Of a stretch of DNA of 64,000 nt, positions 61,106-64,000 are shown piece after piece. The notes beneath the pieces are model-generated. The model did not search any database. It was given only the letters and a program-made list of their open reading frames with translations, and was not told where the DNA came from. The position numbers and the translations under genes were made by a program. Every line of letters begins with the position of its first letter. The stretch's first letter is position 1. Where the stretch lies: contig NZ_JAKWBK010000001.1 in NCBI RefSeq assembly GCF_022512515.1, positions 3,038,001 to 3,102,000 on the forward strand, written 5' to 3'. This DNA is from Paraniabella hibiscisoli. GTDB taxonomy: Bacteria > Bacteroidota > Bacteroidia > Chitinophagales > Chitinophagaceae.

Positions 61106-64000
61106 ATGTTAAAAAAAACAATGCTGCGTAAGGTAATGGCATTAACCATGCTGTTGATTTTAGCTACCAATACCTTTATGCCTGGAGTGGCTTATGCACT
61201 TACAGCCGGCCCTACCTCACCTGAAACAACCAGTTTCGAGCCGGTAGATACCACGGATATGGTGAATTTGAATACAGGATCATTTACCTATAATTTGCCA
61301 TTATTAGAAGTACCAGGACCAGAAGGCGGGTATCCGTTATCATTATCTTATCATGCAGGTATACAGCCAGACCTGGATGCTAGTTGGGTAGGCTTAGGCT
61401 GGACACTAAACCCTGGTGCTATCAACCGGAATGTAAATGGGACGCCGGATGACTGGAATGGTGTAGATGCAACAACCCGAGAGTATTGGAGTGGCGGACA
61501 ACGGCAGATTTTTACTGTTGGGGCAAGCGTCGGCATTGCCAATACGCCGGCTACGGTTAGGGCAGGGTTAACTATAGGCACAGATACCTACCAGGGTTTT
61601 GGGATTGGCGGATATGCGGGAGTGGGATATAGTTTTGGTAGTATGAGCATATCGGCAACAATGGGAGTGTCTCCTGGGGGATCCTTATGCGAGTTTAGGC
61701 ATCGGTGGCGGTGCAACTATCGATAATGGTATTTCAGGATCTGTTGGTTTAAATATATCCACCAATTTTGAGTCGGTCAATGTAGGGATGGGTGGCGGCA
61801 TTGGCTGGTCGGCAGGTGCGCGTAATACACCCGGGGCCAATAAACAAAACCTGGGAGGTTCTCTTCTTGGGGCTTCCATAGAAACAGGTAGCGGGAAGCC
61901 TTCTTTTTCGGTTGGAGGCTATGAGGCCAGCATCGCCAACAGCAATAGCGGTAAAATAAGTAGCGAAAGTTCAGGCGGAACATTTGATATACCGGTATGG
62001 TATGGTGTAAATGTAACATTGGGATATCAGAAAACCAGATACTGGTCTGATGAAAAATCAACTTCAAAAACTTATGGGAGCTATATAAACCGGGTAATGC
62101 CAGCATCTGATTATTTAAATTTTAATGATGCCTATGATAATTACTCTTCCCTTGATGAAGGTGTAAATATGTATACCAATATAGAATCAAGGGAATTAAA
62201 TAGTGCCAGCTATGTTGATTATGACCAATACACGGTTGTCAGCCAGGGGCTTTCCGGCTCTATCAGGCCTTATGCATTTCAGCATCATTTAATCAATCAG
62301 GCTAGGGTTTTGAAAAATGCCGGCGGCTTTCAATGGCAACTGTATTCTAACAGGAATAATGCGAATAACCACCAACCTGTTTTCAGGTTTGAAAATGACT
62401 TTTCAAATACCTATAGACAAAATTACGGAGCTCAAATACAGGACTTAAACAATCTTCCCGATCCCTATAGCCAGGTACCGGCATCATTTGACGGAACTCC
62501 TACATATGGAGATAATGACGGTAGCTATGGTTTTGGCGGAGGTAATAAACTTGCAGGATCTCAATCTATCCAGGTGGGTGCATTTATTAAGCCAAGCAGG
62601 GTGGATACTCCATCGACAAGGCCACTGTTAGGTGAAAGACCCGGCACAATCCCGGGATTTAGTATTACCAATAATTCGGGAGTTACCTATCATTATGCTT
62701 TACCTGCCTATGCGAATGAAGAAGAGTCTTTCCAGGCATGGACACGTGATAGGGATCATAATTTTAACAGGTTGACGCGTCCCAAAGCTTATGCTTACAC
62801 CTGGTATTTAACGTCTATAACTGGGCCCGACTTTGTAGATCGAAATGGCAACCAGGTGGCTGATCCCAATGACTGGGGCTACTTTGTCAATTTTGAATAC
62901 GGATTATGGAATGAAAATTTTATGTGGCGTAATCCTGCAGAAGGGTTTCGTCAGGATGAGGATCCTACTTTTTCAGGAGTGTCGATGGGACAAAAAGAAA
63001 TTTATTATCTAAACGCCATTAAAACCCGCACCCACACTGCTTTATTTGAAAAGGAAGAAAGAATAGATGGCAAAGGAGTAAGCCCCTTGGCTAAAGAAAA
63101 AGATGGGGAGATGATCTTAGAACTTATTTATTCCCCAATGGCCTGTTTGATGAGAATTCTCAGACAACAATGCGGTTAAACCGGATCTATTTATTGAAAA
63201 ATGAAGATATTGGCATCGTTAATTACAGCAGTAGTGGTTCGGGAGATAATACTTCAACCAAAAACGTTCCGGTAAATGATTCTCCACCCCGGGATCTGTA
63301 GGGCCAGGGATTCCACCTCCTGCGGATGAGTTTTGGACTTACAGAACTATCCGCGATTACAAACCACAAAGGCAAAATGTATTAGACAACAATGATCTGA
63401 GTAGCATACGGACTGATCTTGAATCAAAATCTATTCGAGTGATCGATTTCACTTATGATTATTCATTGTGTGATAATACAGCTAACAGCTTCCATAAGAT
63501 AAATCCTAACTCTAAATATGGTAAGCTTACTTTAAACGCTGTTAAAACACGTGGTAAAGGTGGCGCCGATCTGCTGCCGGCAACGACATTTGGATATAAC
63601 ATTGGCGATGAAGAGATAAAAAGATCCTCCTATGCTTATACCATCACTCCAACGTCTTTTTCCGGTGAATCGCAATTTGAACCAGGAGACCTGATAGAAA
63701 CAGATGAACCTGCTCCCCGGTTTTTGGGAGTGATCACCCAAAAAAGCGGCAATAATTATACACTCGCCAATGGTACGATCATATCCAACATCACCGCTAA
63801 AATAAGGACTACAAAAAACCCGCCTTATAACAGGTATGCCTATGATTACTGGCAGATGTATAAAAGCAATGTCAGAACCGACCTGGTTGATAAAAACGGC
63901 AACAGGTACAGGAGGTGTGACGATATCTCTTCAAAATCAACAGATGTATGGAGTTTAAGAAATATATCAGGGCCTTATGGCGAAAAAATTAAGATACAGT
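61106..64000 (+). CDS. large exported RHS-type protein, N-terminal part (frameshifted, runs off window)
   Basis: At least 960 residues are in the window. Signal MLRKVMALTMLLILATNTFM...VAYA. The opening VNLNTGSFTYNLPLLEVPGP and YPLSLSYHAGIQPDLDASWV, then GLGWTLNPGAINRNVNG, is the conserved head of Bacteroidota RHS/YD-repeat proteins. Glycine-rich segments follow (GIGGYAGVGYSFGSMS), then VDRNGNQVADPNDWGYFVNF. Frame changes are near 61675, 63120 and 63295. No YD repeat or toxin domain is reached before position 64000, so the RHS assignment rests on the N-terminal signature. Confidence 0.68.

Overview
The window comes from a member of the Bacteroidota, most likely the family Chitinophagaceae. Signs of this are type III glutamine synthetase, type B ribosomal protein L31, promoters of the TAnnTTTG type (the Bacteroidota -7 box), almost no Shine-Dalgarno sequences, and a family of exported proteins carrying NVGIGT motifs. 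The genus cannot be fixed from the sequence alone. A striking property is that roughly half of the genes, including tpiA, pgi and glnA, are broken by single-base frameshifts, usually in homopolymer runs. Translation resumes in perfect register with the family on the other side, so I read most of them as sequencing or assembly indels and annotate such genes over their full reconstructed span.

Layout. 1-3.2 kb: end of the spc ribosomal operon (rpsE tail, rpmD, rplO, secY, map) with stem-loops in every spacer. 3.3-9.1 kb: a BaiN-type flavoprotein, a membrane protein, divergent galM/galK, a DUF6265 lipoprotein and a DadA-like oxidase. 9.2-20.5 kb: an EVE protein and an aromatic-amino-acid catabolic region: pterin-type hydroxylase, then (after an alginate-lyase-like gene) homogentisate dioxygenase diverging from 4-hydroxyphenylpyruvate dioxygenase, an aminotransferase, a fumarylacetoacetate hydrolase and a flavin reductase. 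A GxxExxY gene flanked by inverted repeats sits between the last two. 20.8-24.3 kb: envelope genes (lipoprotein, YfbK-like VWA protein, DUF4349 protein) and a decayed fragment of a second VWA gene. 24.3-44.5 kb: housekeeping and carbohydrate genes (sirtuin, pgi, threonine aldolase, yajQ, rpmE2, a GlmU-like protein, tpiA, two exported TIM-barrel isomerases, two MFS transporters, pyrG, proC, glnA, tRNA-Leu, a Lys1/alanine-dehydrogenase-like enzyme).

44.5-59.6 kb is the most unusual part. Genes for a type II secretion/type IV pilus-like machine (GspF, two or three pseudopilin-like proteins, GspG, a minimal prepilin peptidase, GspE) are split around eight exported fibre-like proteins. These eight share one C-terminal module (NVGIGT, WPDYVF, HLPEVPSA and ALLLKKIEEL motifs plus a coiled coil), while their N-terminal parts fall into several unrelated types. 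Two members with unrelated N-terminal parts share 64 of 65 nucleotides inside the C-terminal module, which suggests module exchange. No secretin is visible in the window. 59.9-64 kb: a membrane-anchored Skp/OmpH-like protein, a lipoprotein, and the start of a very large exported RHS-type protein that runs off the window.

My working hypothesis is that 44.5-64 kb is one surface system: a pseudopilin-powered export machine with a bank of interchangeable fibre tips and an adjacent RHS protein. The gene content and shared modules are seen directly. The functional link is inference.
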